A DNA stretch of 64,000 bases from Aliidiomarina haloalkalitolerans (GTDB lineage Bacteria; Pseudomonadota; Gammaproteobacteria; Enterobacterales; Alteromonadaceae): positions 102,562-166,561 of the forward strand of contig NZ_PIPI01000006.1 of the NCBI RefSeq assembly GCF_003987315.1, given 5' to 3'. This document shows positions 60,991 through 64,000 of this stretch, one piece after another. Within the stretch, counting starts at the first letter, position 1; the number at the start of each line of letters is the position of its first letter. Made by a program: the position numbers and the translations under genes. The notes below the pieces were generated by a model, which did no database searches, had not been told where the DNA came from, and saw only the letters and a program-made list of their open reading frames with translations.

Positions 60991-63295
60991 AGTCTCTAGC
61001 TTCAAAGCATTCAAGCGTATCTACTTGGATCTTGGCGAGTCGTCCTTGCTAACTCTTGATGGCCCGAACGGTTATGGTAAGACCAGCATATTCGACGCTA
61101 TTGAACTGCTGCTCACTGGCCAAATCAATCGAATACAAAACCTATTCTCTACTTTACTAACCAAGAACAAAAGGGACTACGCTGACAATCTCTTCTGGAA
61201 CAACCGCTCCGGCGAGAACGATCTCTGCATTAAGATTGAATTCATTAATGATGATCAAAAGCTTGTTTTAGCGAGGCATTGTCCAGCTGCTATATTCAAA
61301 AAACCAGCGAACAATCGTGCAGACAAGTATGAAAACTTTAAGCTTTACGAGCTGCCAGAATTTGAATCATCTGACTTTACGAAGAGTAATCTGCGAGACA
61401 ACAAATTCCTTGACAAAGTTTTCGGTAAAAACTTCAGGGAAAACTTCTCCTTCCTTAACTATCTGGAGCAAGGACAAAACCGGCTGTTACACACTCGAGT
61501 AGATGAACGTAAGGATAAACTAGGAAACCTCTTTAACATCAGCGATATCGAAGCTGAGATTGAAAACTGCAACACCATATACAATAAGTTCACAAGGTAC
61601 ATCAACAATCCGGAACGCACGGGAAAAGCTTTATCACTTAAAGAAGAGATAGCCAGCTTAAAAAGCACATTGCAGGCAGAGACAAATAACGTTGAGTACA
61701 AAAAACTTTCAACGACTGATGTCCAGCCAATATGGGACACGGAGACCCTATTCTCAACGTACTCAGCGGCAGATCATGCTGCCTATCAGGAATCAGTTCG
61801 CAAAATTATTGCCCTTCTACCGCTCAAAGCCACGATAAAAATTAGGGTTCACAACGAGGCAATCGATGCCTACATCGAACGTAACGAAGAATCTCTGAGA
61901 AGCTTGGCTCAGTTCGGTAAAGATCTTAATAAGCTTGATGGGCTTGAAGCAATCAAGAAACGGATTAATGAGCTGGAGCGTTCAGCGGCTATAATCAAGC
62001 GCGGAGCCTCGATAATTAAGGTCGAAGAAGCTCAATCACTACCAAACTGGGTGGATGGGCGCCTTGAGTGGTTTGAGTTACAAATTGAATCCCGAAACAG
62101 CCTACGAAAAAAAAGCAGTGCCAATGCGAACTTCGTAACCGAATTGGAACGCTTGAAAAGGCAGCTGATTGATGAACATAAGAAGTCCTATCCTGATGAG
62201 CAGTTGTGCCCTCTCTGCGGTACGGACTGGGAAGATCACAAATCAATGGTAGCTGCCATTGAAGAAAGAACCAAGCAGATCTCTGAATCACTAAGCAAGG
62301 ACGGTAAGGATTTAGTTGATCTTATTGCTGTTATGGATGCTGAGCTGAAGCTTATTGACACCCATATCCAAGACAGCTTAAAAGTTCTTAATCCCACATT
62401 TGAACCCAAGCTTCATGCAGAGCTGACCAAAATTAAGCTTCGGCTCCCAGCAATAACTCAGCTAATGGAGAAGCTGAAAAGCAACGATATTCAATGTACT
62501 GACTCATTTACGGAAAATGATGACGTAGTAAATGAACGACTTGAAAAGCTCAAAACGAACCTAAGGAATAAAAAGCAGATTGAAGTCGATGCATTAGCGC
62601 TGCCGGAGGGCTGGCGAGAAACAATAAACAGCGCCTTCAAAGATCTACAGGACTTCTACATAATCACGGCTGAAGATTTGAGGGATAAAGAGCTGTACAT
62701 AGCGTTTAAAGCTAACGAGTCTCAAAATGCCAGGCTCCAAACCTGTATTTCCGATCTTAAACATATCGAAAAAGAAACCCTATCGGCCCAAAAAGCACAA
62801 GGTAAAATCAAAAAGCTACGCGACACACTCAAGGAAACAGAACAAAGGTATACCGACCAGACAATTTCGGCTATTGAACTTATATTTCACATCTATAGTG
62901 GCCGCCTAATCCAAAACTACCAGCGTGGTTTGGGCTTATTTATCGAGAGCCGCGAAGGTACACAGTTGAGATTTCTGACTGCCGAGAAGTCTGAACACGA
63001 CGCAGTCATGTCCATGAGCTCTGGTCAGGTGTCCGCTCTTAGCCTTGCATTCTTTCTTTCGCTCAACAAGGTCTATGCTAAGGTACCTCTCATTTTGATT
63101 GATGACCCGTCGCAATCTCTGGATGAAATCAACGTTGCTTCCTTGACCGATCTACTACGTTGCGAACTCAAGCATTGCCAGTTAATTGTCTCCTCGCATG
63201 AGGACGATATCTCGGCCTATATGCGCTATCGGTTTAACAGAGCAGGCTTAAAAACAAGTTCACTCAACATGCAGCTCTTGGCGAAAGAAACTTGA
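60965..63295 (+). CDS. lmuB: Rad50/SMC-like ABC ATPase (LmuB-like)
   Basis: This 776-residue ATPase has all the ABC/SMC marks. Walker A is GPNGYGKT at 33-40. A long coiled-coil region is interrupted at ~415-419 by CPLCG, a Rad50-type zinc hook. The signature motif is MSSGQVSAL at ~684-692, Walker B is LILIDDPSQSLDE with Asp713-Asp714, and the H-loop is SSHEDD. The protein is predicted to dimerise through the hook, bind DNA ends or odd DNA structures, and license the nuclease. Base composition is AT-richer than the flagellar genes, as expected for acquired defence DNA. Confidence 0.88.
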   Translation: MNWQISKIEVSSFKAFKRIYLDLGESSLLTLDGPNGYGKTSIFDAIELLLTGQINRIQNLFSTLLTKNKRDYADNLFWNNRSGENDLCIKIEFINDDQKLVLARHCPAAIFKKPANNRADKYENFKLYELPEFESSDFTKSNLRDNKFLDKVFGKNFRENFSFLNYLEQGQNRLLHTRVDERKDKLGNLFNISDIEAEIENCNTIYNKFTRYINNPERTGKALSLKEEIASLKSTLQAETNNVEYKKLSTTDVQPIWDTETLFSTYSAADHAAYQESVRKIIALLPLKATIKIRVHNEAIDAYIERNEESLRSLAQFGKDLNKLDGLEAIKKRINELERSAAIIKRGASIIKVEEAQSLPNWVDGRLEWFELQIESRNSLRKKSSANANFVTELERLKRQLIDEHKKSYPDEQLCPLCGTDWEDHKSMVAAIEERTKQISESLSKDGKDLVDLIAVMDAELKLIDTHIQDSLKVLNPTFEPKLHAELTKIKLRLPAITQLMEKLKSNDIQCTDSFTENDDVVNERLEKLKTNLRNKKQIEVDALALPEGWRETINSAFKDLQDFYIITAEDLRDKELYIAFKANESQNARLQTCISDLKHIEKETLSAQKAQGKIKKLRDTLKETEQRYTDQTISAIELIFHIYSGRLIQNYQRGLGLFIESREGTQLRFLTAEKSEHDAVMSMSSGQVSALSLAFFLSLNKVYAKVPLILIDDPSQSLDEINVASLTDLLRCELKHCQLIVSSHEDDISAYMRYRFNRAGLKTSSLNMQLLAKET

Positions 63296-63813
63296 TAAAA
63301 AACGCTTGTGGCTACCTGGTAGAGCTGGGTTTCTGTGATGGTAATGTGGATGAGTTGGCCGCCGCGGAGCGGCCAATCCCAAATCTCTGAGCTAGTGAGC
63401 CTGCTTCGGCTGTCATCGTTGGCTGTTGGTGGCTTACAGCAAACACCTATTGAGGCTCTCTTAGCGTGGTTGTTGACCACTGCCAAACCAGGCCGCTCCT
63501 TGTAGATTGGTTTGGGGCACTAGACATTCATCGGTTAACCGGTATCTGTCCTAGTCAAAAAGCGGGTTACAGTTTAGTCCCAGTTAGTTTCAGGTTCAGT
63601 ACCGGTGTAAGCACACTTGCTCAGAGTATTGATGCACGCCAGCAGGATGGATAATCAAAGCGACGGGCTTCGCAGTGGGTGTAGAAATCGGCTTTGCGGG
63701 TTGTATATCCAGTCAGCAGACGCCGGTTTTCAGCACACTCCGTCATGATCCAGTTAGACGTTGATCATCATCCTGCTGCGTGACTAACTCGTTAGAAAGC
63801 GTTGTTCATTGCA
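63296..63813. other. Gene-poor stretch between defence operon and terminal repeats
   Basis: No convincing gene is seen. There is a strong hairpin TTGGCCGC / GCGGCCAA at ~63357-63378 without a T-run. Short open frames on both strands do not resemble a family. No attC-like site follows the ATPase gene, so I cannot say the defence operon is itself a complete cassette. The stretch may be remnants of mobile DNA. Confidence 0.4.
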
Positions 63814-64000
63814 TGTTTCGGATGAATCCGAACACTCATTTCGGTTCAATCCGATCACCCATTTCGGTTCAATCCGATCACCTGTTTCGGTTTTATCCGA
63901 TCACTTTTAGCCTTTTTCCGAAATCGCTGTTCGGATTCCCGTAATCGGTGATCGGAATACCGAAATTCCGTTCTTTTTCTAACTAAATCAACTGGTAAGC
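63814..64000 (+). mobile_element. Repeat array resembling the end of an IS21-family element (partial)
   Basis: Four direct repeats with an exact 23-bp period start at 63816, 63839, 63862 and 63885, each of the form TTTCGG-N4-ATCCGA-N-CAC. Further right, around 63917-63978, similar units occur inverted at ~21-bp spacing. IS21-family ends carry several repeated transposase-binding sites of this kind, and TG at 63814-63815 could be the terminus, with istA beyond the window. An iteron-type origin is an alternative. Confidence 0.45.

Noticed and set aside
63466..63654. 62-codon plus-strand open frame near the right end
   Set aside because: No SD, no recognisable motif, and it lies in a stretch with short frames on both strands that looks like mobile-DNA remnants.
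63816..63907. Regular 23-bp repeats as a CRISPR array
   Set aside because: Repeats are contiguous with no unique spacers, and inverted copies follow, which fits transposon ends or iterons instead.

Overview
The window looks like chromosomal DNA of a marine gammaproteobacterium of the Alteromonadales, most likely the Idiomarinaceae. This is inferred from gene order (hemF-aroE, polA-engB-yihI-DUF2489, a large flg/fli cluster), the Mrp antiporter with a bacterial Na+ channel, and several secreted peptidases or amidohydrolases; no marker gene was compared. There are no rRNA or tRNA genes and no CRISPR array.

Region 1 (1-21.4 kb) is housekeeping: 3' end of hemF, a membrane-anchored hypothetical protein, a truncated haemoglobin divergent from aroE, an SLC13-type transporter, a DUF945 protein, elbB, polA, cytochrome c4, engB, a DMT exporter, a DUF885 lipoprotein, yihI, DUF2489, an amidohydrolase and cysE-cysK. 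The polA-engB-yihI block is laid out as in enterobacteria. Its two intergenic sRNA positions both hold plausible RNAs: a Spot 42-like candidate after polA and a long GGA-rich CsrB/CsrC-like RNA before yihI. A complete IS3-family (IS150-like) element at 10096-11516 sits inside the terminator hairpin of the cytochrome c4 gene.

Region 2 (21.4-30.8 kb) handles sodium and pH: a six-gene Mrp (mnhA-G) Na+/H+ antiporter operon on the minus strand and, divergently, a NaChBac-type voltage-gated Na+ channel. A second secreted amidohydrolase and an isochorismatase-like hydrolase follow.

Region 3 (30.8-54.8 kb) is flagellar. flgMN and flgA (minus) flank flgBCDEFGHIJKL (plus), which converges on fliFGHIJKLMNOPQR (minus). 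fliE is flipped and divergent from fliF, and flaG lies nearby. Three sigma-28 promoters with near-perfect consensus are visible, before flgM, flgK and flaG. flhB, flhA, the flagellins and chemotaxis genes are not in this window.

Region 4 (54.9-64 kb) is accessory DNA. After a DMT transporter, a small exported protein and a DCC thiol oxidoreductase come at least three integron-type gene cassettes, each with a 3' attC-like site and no integrase nearby (a CALIN). Downstream lies a three-gene operon coding for a PD-(D/E)xK-like nuclease, a middle component and a Rad50/SMC-like ABC ATPase with a CPLC zinc hook. This matches ABC-three-component / Lamassu-type anti-phage defence. The window ends in an array of 23-bp repeats that resembles the terminal repeats of an IS21-family element. 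Degenerate tandem repeats of 8-17 bp recur just after several stop codons and inside the 3' end of cysE.
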